Translations under genes and position numbers: made by a program
Shown: positions 1-10,974 of the stretch, piece by piece
How the letters are laid out: each line of letters starts with the position of its first letter
Numbering within the stretch: the first letter of the stretch is position 1
Source of the DNA: Bacteroidota bacterium
GTDB lineage: Bacteria; Bacteroidota; Bacteroidia; B-17B0; Aurantibacillaceae
Assembly: GCA_021155905.1 (NCBI GenBank)
Contig: JAJNBG010000024.1
Coordinates: 1-63,817 of the forward strand
Reading direction: 5' to 3'
Length of the DNA: 63,817 bases
Notes under the pieces: model-generated
Told to the model about the DNA's origin: nothing
What the model saw: the letters and a program-made list of their open reading frames with translations, nothing else
The model's database searches: none

Positions 1-1
1 T

Positions 2-2884
2 ATTACGACATCCAACGTCAGTTGTTTTGGTGGAAATAATGGAACAGCTACCGTTACAGCAGGTGGTGGAACTCCGGGATATACCTACACCTGGATGCCG
101 GGTGCGACTACAGGATCTATGGTTACGGGATTAAGTATTGGTGTTTTCTCTGTTCAGGTAAGAGATGCCAATAACTGTATCCATACAAATACTTATTCCA
201 TCTCACAACCAACAGCGGCCCTTGCTGCATCTGCAACATCCAGTGCTGTGGCATGTTTTGGCGGAAACAGCGGAACTGCATCAGTGACTGTAACCGGTGG
301 AACTGCTCCTTATAATTATAACTGGATGCCAATGAGTGTTAACAGCTCTACAATTGGTGGCCTTTCAACAGGTGTATATACTGTTGGCGTTTCAGATTTT
401 AAAAATTGTACAACAACGACGACTGTTTTGGTAACACAACCAACTCTGGCGTTATCGGCGACAGCGAATAGTGTACCAACCAGCTGTTCTGGAGGTTCAG
501 ACGGAACAGCCACAGTGACGCCTACAGGAGGCACCGCTGGTTATACATATTCATGGTCTCCAACGGGAGGTACCGGCCAAAATGCGTCCGGATTACCACC
601 GGGAACCTATATCATCACCATTAGTGATGTCAATGGTTGTCAGACAAACGTTTCAGTAAACGTTTCATCTCCAACACCTGTTACCGGAACGCTAACAGCG
701 ATAGATGCTGCCTGCGGCTTAGCAAATGGATCCATTACTTCTCAGGTTTCCGGAGGAATAGGTCCATATACCTATACCTGGAGCCCTACTCCTTCTAATG
801 CTCCTTCAATCACAGGATTATTGCCAAATACCTACACTTTATTTGTCGCAGATTCTTATAATTGTATTAGAACCCTGACAACAACATTAATCAATATTGC
901 AGGTCCGACACTAACGGTAACATCCATACAGCATGATTCCTGTTTTGGAGGCAGCAATGGTGTGGCGACTATTAATATTACTCAAGGAACCCTGCCTTAC
1001 ACAACAAGCTGGTTACCATATGGCGGAAATACAATAACGGCCACCCAACTGACAGCAGGAACATACACAGCATATGTAACAGACGGCAGAGGCTGTTTAA
1101 GTTCAATTACTGCAACTATTAATCAGCCCACACCGGTCGCAATTTCAATAAACACAATAGTTAATGTTTCCTGTTTTGGCGGAAGTGATGGTTCTATTAC
1201 CGTTAATGCTTCCGGTGGCACTCCGTCCTATACATATTCCTGGTCTCCTTCAGGAACAGGCCCTAGTATAGATAGTCTGGCAATTGGGTCTTATACAGTT
1301 GAAGCCATGGACTCGCATTTCTGTACTTCTGTTATTTCTATCAACGTCAGTCAACCCACTGTGTTGACTTCTACAATTACAAGTGTAGTGAACCCAATAT
1401 GTTTTAATGGTACTGGTAGTACTTCTGCTTCAGTTAGCGGCGGAACGGCACCTTATACCTATTCCTGGACAACCAGTTCTTTACAAAATGGAAGCACTGC
1501 CATGAATATCCCCAGCGGAACTTATACTGTATTTATTGATGATGCCAATGGATGTAAAACTTCAAATACCGTAACTCTGACACAACCAACCCAGGTCATC
1601 ACACACGCCGGATTGAATGACACCATTTGTTTAAGTTTATCCGGAGCAGTGACGGCATCGGCTACAGGTGGCGGCGGTGGTTATTATTATGCATGGAACC
1701 CACCAGGAAGCATTAATGCGGGCACCCTTACAATTAATCCGGCAAACACCACAACCGACTACACAGTAGTAGCGTTCGATCAGAATGGATGTGCTGGTAT
1801 TGCTGATACGGTAAAAGCAGTTGTTTACAGTTTAACTGCAGCTAACATTAATGCGATAGCTATAACGCCAATTTGTTTTGGACAGGGAACAACGATATAT
1901 GCCAGTGCAAGTGGAGTCACTGGTCCATTAACCTACACCTGGAATCAGGGATTAGGAAATGGTCCCGGAGCTTTTGTTACTATACCAACCCAACCAACAA
2001 CTTATATTGTGACGGTAATTAATGCTTGCGGAGCATCCATCGTCGATTCGGTCAGAGTAGATTTTATACCTCCACCGGTAATGGCAGTTAGTTCTAATGG
2101 AACATTGTCCTGTATCCCAACGGCATTAACTTTCTTTGATAATTCCGTAACCGGAAACGCCGGTGACCCAATAACCAACTGGAACTGGAATTTTGGAGAT
2201 GGCACATCATCTGCCTCACAAAATCCAAATCATATTTACACCAGTCCGGGAACTTATTCGGTAACTCTAACTGTGTCAACAAACGGCGGTTGTACCAATA
2301 ACACCAATTCAACACCGCTTGTTGTGAGCGCATATCCATTCCCTGTTGCATCGTTCACTATAAACCAAAATGTATTTAATTTACCTTATGATGAATTAAT
2401 TGCTACAAACCTTTCAACGGGAGCCGTTAGTTACAACTGGAGTTTTGGCGATGGTGGAACTTCAACAGCTGTACACCCTCACTATACCTATTCCACCGTT
2501 GGCTTTTATGATATTCAATTGATAGCGACTTCCGCTTTTGGTTGTTCCGATACAGCTACAACAAGAGTTTCAACGGATGCACAGGTAGTCTTTCCTAACG
2601 CGTTTACACCTAATGAGGATGGTACAAACGATGGCTATTATATTCCGGGAAGTTTAGACAATGATATTTTCTTCCCATATGCTTCCGGTGTTATCGAATA
2701 CAAGTTCCAGGTATTCAACCGCTGGGGTGAATTAATTTTTGAAACAGACGATTTCAAGCAAGGATGGAATGGCTACTACAGAGGGAAAATATGCCAGATT
2801 GGTGTGTATGTTTGGAAAGCATATGTTAAGCTAAACAATGGAAAAGTAGTTAATTTAACCGGTGATGTTACGTTATTAAGATAA
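2..2884 (+). CDS. SprB-repeat/PKD surface protein with type IX secretion C-terminal domain (5-prime partial)
   Basis: The reading frame is open from base 2 to the TAA at 2882-2884, so the N-terminus lies outside the window; the ATG at 95 is only an internal methionine. The visible 960 codons hold a chain of about seven SprB-type repeats, each with an SCFGG or similar cysteine motif, a GGTxPYTYxW core and a DxxxC end. Two PKD-like domains follow near 2090-2325 (NFGDGTSS) and 2340-2570 (SFGDGGTS). The last 300 bases encode a gliding-motility-type C-terminal domain (FPNAFTPNEDGTNDGY, FNRWGELIFE, GVYVWKAYVK), the signal used by type B cargo of the type IX secretion system. The product is probably a large cell-surface adhesin or gliding filament. 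It is followed after 8 nt by a PorP/SprF gene, which type B cargo is known to need. The exact ligand is unknown. Confidence 0.9.
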   Translation: MTTSNVSCFGGNNGTATVTAGGGTPGYTYTWMPGATTGSMVTGLSIGVFSVQVRDANNCIHTNTYSISQPTAALAASATSSAVACFGGNSGTASVTVTGGTAPYNYNWMPMSVNSSTIGGLSTGVYTVGVSDFKNCTTTTTVLVTQPTLALSATANSVPTSCSGGSDGTATVTPTGGTAGYTYSWSPTGGTGQNASGLPPGTYIITISDVNGCQTNVSVNVSSPTPVTGTLTAIDAACGLANGSITSQVSGGIGPYTYTWSPTPSNAPSITGLLPNTYTLFVADSYNCIRTLTTTLINIAGPTLTVTSIQHDSCFGGSNGVATINITQGTLPYTTSWLPYGGNTITATQLTAGTYTAYVTDGRGCLSSITATINQPTPVAISINTIVNVSCFGGSDGSITVNASGGTPSYTYSWSPSGTGPSIDSLAIGSYTVEAMDSHFCTSVISINVSQPTVLTSTITSVVNPICFNGTGSTSASVSGGTAPYTYSWTTSSLQNGSTAMNIPSGTYTVFIDDANGCKTSNTVTLTQPTQVITHAGLNDTICLSLSGAVTASATGGGGGYYYAWNPPGSINAGTLTINPANTTTDYTVVAFDQNGCAGIADTVKAVVYSLTAANINAIAITPICFGQGTTIYASASGVTGPLTYTWNQGLGNGPGAFVTIPTQPTTYIVTVINACGASIVDSVRVDFIPPPVMAVSSNGTLSCIPTALTFFDNSVTGNAGDPITNWNWNFGDGTSSASQNPNHIYTSPGTYSVTLTVSTNGGCTNNTNSTPLVVSAYPFPVASFTINQNVFNLPYDELIATNLSTGAVSYNWSFGDGGTSTAVHPHYTYSTVGFYDIQLIATSAFGCSDTATTRVSTDAQVVFPNAFTPNEDGTNDGYYIPGSLDNDIFFPYASGVIEYKFQVFNRWGELIFETDDFKQGWNGYYRGKICQIGVYVWKAYVKLNNGKVVNLTGDVTLLR

Positions 2885-2892
2885 TACATGAA

Positions 2893-3906
2893 ATGAACAA
2901 TTACTTTAAGATAATTATTACCTGCCTGTTTTTTCCAACGACGCTTGTTGTTGGACAGGATATGCATTTTACACAGTTTTATGCTTCGCCTCTCTATTTG
3001 AATCCAGCGTTTACGGGGGCAAATGTGTGTTCGCGTGCAACATTAGTATATAGAAACCAATGGCCGGGAGTGAAAACCACCTACCGATCATACCTCTTAT
3101 CATTAGACCATTATTTGACAAAACAACATGTTGGGATTGGCTTACAAACAGGAGTTGATGTAGCCGGAACCGGTGGAATGAAAACCACGATTGTTCATCC
3201 TTCCATTGCTTATGAAGCGAAAATTACCAAAACCATTATGGTGAGGGCTGCTTTGCAGCCTGGTGTAACTATTAAGAGTATTGATTTTGATAAATTACTT
3301 TTTGGAGATCAGATTGCACGTGGAGGAAATACCGGAGCAAGCTCAATCACAACTGTAGAAACTCCTACACAATCCAAAGCATTTTTTGACATCGGTGCGG
3401 GCGGATTAATTTTCACGACCAATTTTTGGTTGGGTGCTTCCTTTGCACATCTTAATAAACCAAATGAATCTTTGACCGGTGCAGAAGGAGTTATCCTGCC
3501 AATCAGATCCAGTGTGCACGGAGGAGGTAAATTTTATCTGAATCCTGATGAAAAAGATCCTGACTTAAGGCGATCCATGTCTTTGGTGATGCACTATAGA
3601 GGACAAGGCGAATTTGACCAGTTTGATGTCGGAATTTATTACTCCCAGTTAGGAGTTAATTTGGGAATATGGTATAGAGGTTTACCAGGAATAAAAGCGT
3701 ACAAACCAGGGTACAGTAATAACGATGCAACGGCCCTTATTATTGGATATCAAAAAGACCGATTAAGCATTGGCTATAGTTATGATATCACAATTTCTCA
3801 ACTACAACGTTTAACCAAGGGAGCACATGAACTCACTCTTTCCTACCAATTGTGTAAGTTTAAACAAAAGCAAAAACGAGTTTTGGTTTCCTGTCCTAAG
3901 TTTTAA
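2893..3906 (+). CDS. PorP/SprF family type IX secretion system membrane protein
   Basis: A 337-residue protein with a signal peptide ending near residue 21 (VVGQ) and the family opening QDMHFTQFYASPLYLNPAFT. The rest is glycine- and aromatic-rich alternating sequence typical of a 12- to 14-strand outer-membrane barrel. PorP/SprF proteins work with the type IX secretion machinery and are thought to anchor or export a specific type B C-terminal-domain substrate, often encoded next door. The gene starts 8 nt after the SprB-repeat gene, so the pair is very likely one operon and a cognate cargo/partner set. ATG at 2893 is the only start that keeps the signal peptide. Confidence 0.93.
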   Translation: MNNYFKIIITCLFFPTTLVVGQDMHFTQFYASPLYLNPAFTGANVCSRATLVYRNQWPGVKTTYRSYLLSLDHYLTKQHVGIGLQTGVDVAGTGGMKTTIVHPSIAYEAKITKTIMVRAALQPGVTIKSIDFDKLLFGDQIARGGNTGASSITTVETPTQSKAFFDIGAGGLIFTTNFWLGASFAHLNKPNESLTGAEGVILPIRSSVHGGGKFYLNPDEKDPDLRRSMSLVMHYRGQGEFDQFDVGIYYSQLGVNLGIWYRGLPGIKAYKPGYSNNDATALIIGYQKDRLSIGYSYDITISQLQRLTKGAHELTLSYQLCKFKQKQKRVLVSCPKF

Positions 3907-3914
3907 TACTAAAA

Positions 3915-4487
3915 CTATTTATTTTTCTTCAGAAACTCTTTTACTAATTCCTCATCCGACTTGCCTAAATTCCGGATGCAGGCATTTGCATCGTTGGCAT
4001 ACGAGCTCTGAGGATATTCCCTTATAATCTGGTGATAAAGTGTCCTGGCTTCTGACTCGTTATTTAATATAGCAGGATCATCATATAACTGGGCCAATAA
4101 AAACATGGCCGCTCCCCGACTTTTGAATTTTGGAAACTCATCGATGCATTTTGTAAAAAAAGACTGGGCCTGTGTATACTTCCTAATCGATTGTGCCACC
4201 TGTCCGGCTTTGATTAAAAACACCGGCGCTAAAGTGTCGGTTTTACAATTGGAGGAAAATTCATAAAACGCTTTAATCGCTTTTTCAGCATCAGACGTAT
4301 TAACGGCATTTGCTTTTAATAAAACTTCATCTAAACGTTTGGCTTGATTTAACCGTGAAGCACAATCATCTGCAACAACAATTGATATTCCCTTTTTAGC
4401 TTCCTGTTTTTGTTCAGAGGTAGTTTCAGTACTGCAGGAAATAAATAAAAGAGAACTGAATAATAATGATCCGATTTTGTATACCAT
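3915..4487 (-). CDS. TPR-like lipoprotein
   Basis: A 190-residue protein with a lipoprotein signal (LLFISC, lipid-bearing Cys near residue 18). The mature part is helical with TPR-like pairs; the stretch containing AKRLDEVLLKANA and the later segments with QSFFTKCIDEFPKF and LYHQIIREYPQSSYANDA resemble the YbgF/outer-membrane-assembly type of tetratricopeptide repeat. It starts 2 nt after the def stop codon, so the two are cotranscribed, but no functional link is evident. The role is unknown; a periplasmic scaffold is the best guess. Confidence 0.75.
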   Translation of the reverse strand: MVYKIGSLLFSSLLFISCSTETTSEQKQEAKKGISIVVADDCASRLNQAKRLDEVLLKANAVNTSDAEKAIKAFYEFSSNCKTDTLAPVFLIKAGQVAQSIRKYTQAQSFFTKCIDEFPKFKSRGAAMFLLAQLYDDPAILNNESEARTLYHQIIREYPQSSYANDANACIRNLGKSDEELVKEFLKKNK

Positions 4488-4489
4488 AA

Positions 4490-5089
4490 TTATCGTTTAG
4501 GTTGAAACACTCTGGTCTTATAATCTGCTCTGAATTTCCCTTTGGAGATGTCTGTTAATTTGCCGCTGATTAATTTCCGTTTGAACGGATTTATTTTATC
4601 CGTAAACAGCACACCTTCGATATGATCGTATTCATGCTGGATTACCCGGGCTATGACACCATCGTAGGTTTCTTTGTGTTTTTTAAAATTCTCATCAAAA
4701 TATTCAATGGTTAATGTGGGTTTTCTCAATACATCTTCCCTGATTTTAGGAATACTTAAACATCCTTCATTAAATTTCCACTCCTCACCCGTTTCCTCGA
4801 TAATTTGCGCATTGATAAAAGTCTTTTTGAAACCATCCATCTGCTTCATTTCTTCCGCTGTAAATTCAGGCTCTTCATCTTCATCCACTTCAGCAAATGG
4901 TGTAGCGTCGACTACAAATAAACGAATCGCTTTCCCAATCTGAGGAGCAGCTAAACCCACACCATTGGCTTCATACATGGTTTCAAACATGTTTTTTATT
5001 AGTTCCGGCAGATTTTCATAGCTCTTATCTATGTCAACGCACTTCTTTCTTAAAACCGGATCGCCGTAAACTACTATTGGTAATACCAT
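4490..5089 (-). CDS. def: Peptide deformylase
   Basis: Removes the formyl group from the initiator methionine of new proteins in the cytoplasm. All three family motifs are present: GVGLAAPQIG (43-52), EGCLSIP with metal ligand Cys110, and QHEYDHIEG with His152, catalytic Glu153 and His156. At 199 residues it is a little longer than the E. coli enzyme because of an acidic insertion around residues 68-85 that is common in Bacteroidota. Start is ATG at 5087-5089. It lies upstream of a TPR lipoprotein with a 2-nt gap. Confidence 0.97.
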   Translation of the reverse strand: MVLPIVVYGDPVLRKKCVDIDKSYENLPELIKNMFETMYEANGVGLAAPQIGKAIRLFVVDATPFAEVDEDEEPEFTAEEMKQMDGFKKTFINAQIIEETGEEWKFNEGCLSIPKIREDVLRKPTLTIEYFDENFKKHKETYDGVIARVIQHEYDHIEGVLFTDKINPFKRKLISGKLTDISKGKFRADYKTRVFQPKR

Positions 5090-5125
5090 TCCTTTATTTA
5101 TTTCTTTATTTAATATTTAATATTT

Positions 5126-5192
5126 AGATTAAAGATAAAAGACCCAAGATTAAAGATTGCTTATCTTAAATCTTTAATCATACATCTTTTAT

Positions 5193-5193
<1 letters not shown>
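5126..5193. repeat. AT-rich imperfect inverted repeat between guaB and def
   Basis: The left half runs AGATTAAAGATAAAAGA and AAGATTAAAGATT, and the right half is close to its reverse complement (AATCTTTAATC, CTTTTATCT). It touches the guaB stop codon. It could fold in RNA, but it has no GC-rich stem or clean U tract, so I do not call it a terminator. Confidence 0.45.
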
Positions 5194-6686
<1,493 letters not shown>

Positions 6687-6735
6687 TTAAAATTCGGGCA
6701 AATATACTCAAAAATTTCTGTTAAAAAAATCAGAA

Positions 6736-7416
6736 TCAGTTATTGTTAAGTTCTTCTATTCTCTTTTCCAGTTCGACCTGTTCATTATACTCTGCCTCCA
6801 GGTCCCTTTCTTCTTCCGGCCATTCTATTTTCGCAGGTTGCGGGCCATCTTTTCTGTAACTATAGGCTACTAAAATACCCGAAATGGTGCCAAATAAATG
6901 TCCCTCCCAGGATATGGTTCTGTCTATTGGAAAAATTCCCCAGGTGATGCTGCCATATGTAAATACCACAAATGCCGAAACCATCATCAACTGTTTATGC
7001 TTACGAAACACGCCGCTAAAAAACAAAAAAGTAGAAAATCCATAAATCAATGTACTGGCTCCGATATGGTAATTCGGAATCACATCATTATTGCGTCCTC
7101 CAACCCACAACCATATCCCACTGATGATGTAAATCCAACCAATGGATTGCCAGGCGATGGGTTTATAAAAATAAAAGATCATGGACCCGAGGATTAAAAC
7201 GGGCAAGCTGTTATTCAGAATGTGATTGATATCGCCGTGGATAATCGGTGAGAATAAAATTCCCTTTAAACCCGATACTGTTCTCGGGCTGACGCCCAGT
7301 AATGTCAGATTTAACTTATAGTACTCATCAACCAAAAATACAGACCAACAAATTACTAAAAATAATATGGGATAGAATGCAACTGAGACGAGCTCCTTAA
7401 TTGGAAATTGTTTCAT
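6736..7416 (-). CDS. Rhomboid family intramembrane serine protease
   Basis: A 226-residue membrane protein with about six hydrophobic segments. The rhomboid signature is present: His65 and the asparagines of GDINHILNNS in the second segment, catalytic Ser121 in HIGASTLIYG, and catalytic His173 in WEGHLFG. It should cleave transmembrane helices of unknown substrates. The C-terminal 40 residues are charged and helical (EWPEEERDLEAEYNEQ), a cytosolic tail. No linked partner gene is seen. Confidence 0.88.
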   Translation of the reverse strand: MKQFPIKELVSVAFYPILFLVICWSVFLVDEYYKLNLTLLGVSPRTVSGLKGILFSPIIHGDINHILNNSLPVLILGSMIFYFYKPIAWQSIGWIYIISGIWLWVGGRNNDVIPNYHIGASTLIYGFSTFLFFSGVFRKHKQLMMVSAFVVFTYGSITWGIFPIDRTISWEGHLFGTISGILVAYSYRKDGPQPAKIEWPEEERDLEAEYNEQVELEKRIEELNNN

Positions 7417-7510
7417 TTTAAAGGTGATTGTGTATTGCTATATCCAAAAACATACCATCTCCTAAAAGACTGACATTGGGCAGGTATTCAAGTCAGACTG
7501 TCACTAAATT

Positions 7511-7548
7511 AAAAAGCGCCGAAAGAAATTAACTTTCGGCGCTAAAAA
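7511..7548 (-). terminator. Rho-independent terminator downstream of the aminotransferase gene
   Basis: An 11-bp stem (AGCGCCGAAAG at 7515-7525 with CTTTCGGCGCT at 7533-7543) and a 7-nt loop. On the minus strand the stem is followed by a short U run from the A run at 7511-7514. Confidence 0.8.
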
Positions 7549-7563
7549 ACGATTTACAAATTT

Positions 7564-8763
7564 CTAATTTGTTTTCCCGGGATACACTTTCAATGCTTCT
7601 TTTAAGCAAATAATAGCGTTTTTAAGGTCTTCCTTTTTCAATACATAGGCCAAACGAACTTCATTGGTTCCGGCGCCTTGTGTTGAATAAAATCCGGATG
7701 CCGGTGCCATCATTACGGTTTGTCCTTCGAAAGTAAACTCTTCTAATAACCATTGACAGAATTTATCAGAGTTGTCAATCGGCAAACGGGCGATGCAATA
7801 AAAGGCTCCACTTGGTTTCGGGCAAAATACTCCGTCAATTTTATTTAATTCTTCAATCACAAAATCCCTGCGCGCAATATATTCAGTTTTTACGCCTTCA
7901 AAATATTCTTTCGGTGTATCTAATGCGCCCTCCGCTCCTATTTGTCCATAACTTGGCGGCGATAAACGTGCCTGGGCAAATTTCATTGCTGCCGCCATAA
8001 CCTCTTTGTTTTTGCTGATCATGGCGCCGATACGGGCACCACAAGCACTGTAACGTTTAGAAATGGAATCCAGTAACACGACATTATTCTCAATACCGTC
8101 TAAATGCATAACTGAAATGTATTCTTTTCCGTCATAGCAGAATTCACGATACACTTCATCACTTAATAAAAACAAATCATATTTTTTTACCAGGTCACGT
8201 AACGCTTCCAGTTCTGCTTTTGTATACAGATAACCCGTTGGATTACCCGGATTACAGATCATGATTCCTTTCGTTTTTGGAGTGATCACTTTTTCAAAAT
8301 CACTGATTGCCGGCAACGCAAAACCTGTTTCAATATAACTTCTAACCGGAACCACTTTAACCCCGGCAGCCATCGAAAATCCATTGTAATTAGCGTAAAA
8401 TGGCTCAGGTATGATCACTTCATCACCTTCATTAAAGCAGGTCATCATGGCAATTTCTATTGCCTCTGAACCACCGCAGGTAATGATTACTTCCGTGGAA
8501 TCAATATTAATATTATAAGATTTATAATAACCGCATAATTTCTTACGATAGCTTTCGTTTCCTGCACTGTGACTATACTCCAATACCTTTACATCAGCTG
8601 TTTTCACTGCATTTAAAAAAGAGGCAGGAGTTTCAATATCAGGCTGCCCGATATTCAGATGGTAAATTTTTGTGCCGCGCTTTTTAGCAGCTTCGGCAAA
8701 TGGAACTAATTTACGGATCGGAGAAGAAGGCATTTCATGTGCCTTGGCTGATATTTTTGGCAT
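7564..8763 (-). CDS. PLP-dependent aminotransferase, aspartate/aromatic type
   Basis: A 399-residue fold-type I aminotransferase of class Ib. Recognisable parts are the N-terminal HLNIGQPDIETP, the PLP-pocket CGGSEAIEI, the NPGNPTGYLYTKAEL loop, LLSDEVYREF (aspartate to the pyridine nitrogen), the Schiff-base lysine in DSISKRYSACGARIG, and the C-terminal arginine in NEVRLAY. It probably transfers amino groups between aspartate, aromatic or similar amino acids and 2-oxoglutarate; the exact substrate cannot be read from sequence. It has its own terminator and appears monocistronic. Confidence 0.9.
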   Translation of the reverse strand: MPKISAKAHEMPSSPIRKLVPFAEAAKKRGTKIYHLNIGQPDIETPASFLNAVKTADVKVLEYSHSAGNESYRKKLCGYYKSYNINIDSTEVIITCGGSEAIEIAMMTCFNEGDEVIIPEPFYANYNGFSMAAGVKVVPVRSYIETGFALPAISDFEKVITPKTKGIMICNPGNPTGYLYTKAELEALRDLVKKYDLFLLSDEVYREFCYDGKEYISVMHLDGIENNVVLLDSISKRYSACGARIGAMISKNKEVMAAAMKFAQARLSPPSYGQIGAEGALDTPKEYFEGVKTEYIARRDFVIEELNKIDGVFCPKPSGAFYCIARLPIDNSDKFCQWLLEEFTFEGQTVMMAPASGFYSTQGAGTNEVRLAYVLKKEDLKNAIICLKEALKVYPGKTN

Positions 8764-8886
8764 AACGCTGTTTTAATTTTGAAGAGCAAAAATAAGCATT
8801 TAATGGTTTCTTTCCTTATTTTTTCAAAGCATGATTTAGTGAAGGATTAATCTAAAAAACACTAAATTTGATTCCTCTGCTAATTC

Positions 8887-10113
8887 ATGATTTCAAACAA
8901 ACGAAAAATAATAAACGATCCCATTTATGGGTTTGTGACCTTACCGGACGACTTGGTTTATGACCTGATCAACCATCCTGTTTTTCAGCGCCTACGCCGA
9001 ATCAAACAATTAGGATTAACGAACCTTGTCTATCCCGGCGCATTGCATACCCGTTTTCATCATGCCATCGGTGCGATGTATTTAATGACGGAAGCAATCC
9101 AGGTGTTAAAATCAAAAGATGTAAAGATCACGGATGATGAATGCAGAGCTGCTACCATAGCTATCCTCCTGCATGATATCGGCCATGGACCTTTTTCGCA
9201 CGCATTGGAACATACGATTGTAAAAGGAATTCATCACGAGGATATTTCTGCCATGTTAATGGATGAACTGAATAAAGTATTTAAAAGCAAATTGTCTTTA
9301 GCGATTAAAATATTTAAAAACGAACATCCTAAGAAATTCCTGCACCAATTGGTTTCCAGTCAGCTCGACATGGACAGGCTCGATTATTTGAACAGGGATA
9401 GTTTCTTCACCGGCGTTTCTGAAGGTGTTGTCAGCAGCGACCGTATCATTAAAATGCTGAATGTAAAAGACGGACAATTAGTAGTTGAAGCAAAGGGCAT
9501 ATACAGCGTGGAAAACTTCCTGATCTCACGGCGTTTAATGTACTGGCAGGTGTACCTTCATAAAACCGTGTTGAGTGCAGAAAAGCTGTTAGTGAATATT
9601 TTAAAGCGCGCTAAAGAATTGTCCTTGAATGGCGAAGACCTTTTTGCCACTCCGGCCCTTTCCTTATTTTTAAAGAACAATTTCAGTAAAAAAGATTTTA
9701 TCAATAAACCTGAATTACTTCAGCAATTTGTACTATTGGATGATTACGATATTATGGCTTCTGTGAAAGTATGGATGGGTCATAAAGATCCTGTTCTTTC
9801 TCACCTATGTGGTAACCTTATTGACCGAAATTTATACAAGATCGAACTGCAAAACAAGAAATTTTCCGCTACAATGGAGAACCAGTTACTGGAGAAGGTC
9901 ATGAAGAAATATAAGCTCACAAAAAAGGAAGCTTCTTATCTTGTATTTACAGAAAGTGTCAATAACAGTGCGTATAATTCACATTTCCAGATACATATTC
10001 TTCAAAAGAATGGCGCATTGATAGACGTGGCAAAAGCTTCTGATCAGCTAAATATAAAAATGCTGAGTAAAAAGGTAACCAAGTATTTTATCTGCTATCC
10101 TAAGGGAATTTGA
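8887..10113 (+). CDS. HD domain phosphohydrolase (dGTPase/SAMHD1-like)
   Basis: A 408-residue cytosolic protein with the HD-superfamily metal ligands in HTRFHHAIGAMYLM, LLHDIGHGPFSHALEH and SSQLDMDRLDYLNRDS. The N-terminal DPIYGFVTLP and the order of motifs match the YdhJ/SAMHD1-like group of dNTP triphosphohydrolases and related enzymes common in Bacteroidota. It probably hydrolyses nucleoside triphosphates, but the substrate is not established. It is divergent from the aminotransferase gene; a TAAATTTG box at 8863-8870 fits the -7 promoter element of this phylum. Confidence 0.88.
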   Translation: MISNKRKIINDPIYGFVTLPDDLVYDLINHPVFQRLRRIKQLGLTNLVYPGALHTRFHHAIGAMYLMTEAIQVLKSKDVKITDDECRAATIAILLHDIGHGPFSHALEHTIVKGIHHEDISAMLMDELNKVFKSKLSLAIKIFKNEHPKKFLHQLVSSQLDMDRLDYLNRDSFFTGVSEGVVSSDRIIKMLNVKDGQLVVEAKGIYSVENFLISRRLMYWQVYLHKTVLSAEKLLVNILKRAKELSLNGEDLFATPALSLFLKNNFSKKDFINKPELLQQFVLLDDYDIMASVKVWMGHKDPVLSHLCGNLIDRNLYKIELQNKKFSATMENQLLEKVMKKYKLTKKEASYLVFTESVNNSAYNSHFQIHILQKNGALIDVAKASDQLNIKMLSKKVTKYFICYPKGI

Positions 10114-10129
10114 TAATTATTATAATCAT

Positions 10130-10162
10130 AAAAAAAAGCCGGACTTTCGTCCGGCTTTTTTT
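10130..10162. terminator. Bidirectional terminator between convergent genes
   Basis: A perfect 8-bp stem, AGCCGGAC (10137-10144) and GTCCGGCT (10149-10156), with loop TTTC, an A run before it and a T run after it. It can serve both the HD gene and the convergent TPR gene. Confidence 0.9.
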
Positions 10163-10167
10163 ATTTC

Positions 10168-10821
10168 CTATCCAGGCATCCTGCTGATTTGTTTTTCCAT
10201 ACTTTTGAGTTGGGAAACTATTTCTTCATTTTTAGGCTTTAGATCCTTTGCCTTTTTAAAATGCTGTTTTGCAATCCTGTATTGCATACGTTGCGCCTCA
10301 ATATTACATAGCTGAAGGTATGCGGCAGCAAGACTATCTTTATCAGGAATACCAGCCTTTACGGCTTCCATTAAATGAATACGAGCCTGCTTGGTGTTGC
10401 CTTTTTTCAACTCAATAAATCCTAACTGCATCAAGTTAGAGCCTTCCATATCACCGGTAATTTTTGATTTGATCTTTAAGCTTTTCCGGATATTGGATTC
10501 GGCTTTATCAAGATCATTAGATGCCATGGACAAATTGCTTTGTAACATATAGTAACCCGAACGGATTGGCTTAAATAAAAGTCTCGGGAATTTAATTTTA
10601 TTTAAATAGAACATCGCTTTATCAACATCGCCATCAGTAACCGCCTCCTGAACAAGACGCATAGTTCCCATCATGAAATAAAGCACTAAGGAAATAATCG
10701 CGAAACTATAGCAGATCCAGGCAGTTACGGGATCGAGGAATATGTGTGCCAACACGCCTAAAATTATAAGGGCAATGATGATTTGTAAACGGTATAAAAT
10801 GTAAAATCTTAAAAATTTCAT
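10168..10821 (-). CDS. Membrane-anchored TPR protein
   Basis: A 217-residue protein whose N-terminus holds two hydrophobic segments (about 9-26 and 32-52), followed by a soluble part with TPR-like helix pairs. The soluble part contains DLDKAESNIRKSLKIKSKI, FIELKKGNTKQARIHLMEA and RIAKQHFKKAKDLKPKN, each with the alternating A/G/L pattern of the repeat. It is likely an inner-membrane protein with a cytosolic TPR scaffold. No partner is visible and the function is unknown. Confidence 0.75.
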   Translation of the reverse strand: MKFLRFYILYRLQIIIALIILGVLAHIFLDPVTAWICYSFAIISLVLYFMMGTMRLVQEAVTDGDVDKAMFYLNKIKFPRLLFKPIRSGYYMLQSNLSMASNDLDKAESNIRKSLKIKSKITGDMEGSNLMQLGFIELKKGNTKQARIHLMEAVKAGIPDKDSLAAAYLQLCNIEAQRMQYRIAKQHFKKAKDLKPKNEEIVSQLKSMEKQISRMPG

Positions 10822-10921
10822 ATGAGGGTTATTTACTTAAAAACTGGTTTATTTCGAGCGCCAAAGATACAATTTTTAGTGAATCATCAGTTCGGGAAAT
10901 AAACGCCGTTACAAATTTATT

Positions 10922-10958
10922 CAAAAAAAAACGCCCTTCTGTTTTCAGAAGGGCGTTT
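10922..10958 (-). terminator. Rho-independent terminator of the M43 metalloprotease gene
   Basis: A 13-bp stem (10929-10941 with 10946-10958) around a TTTT loop, core ACGCCCTTCT/AGAAGGGCGT. The A run at 10923-10930 becomes the U tract on the minus strand, just after the stop codon at 10975. Confidence 0.88.
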
Positions 10959-10974
10959 CAATTTTAAAAGGATC

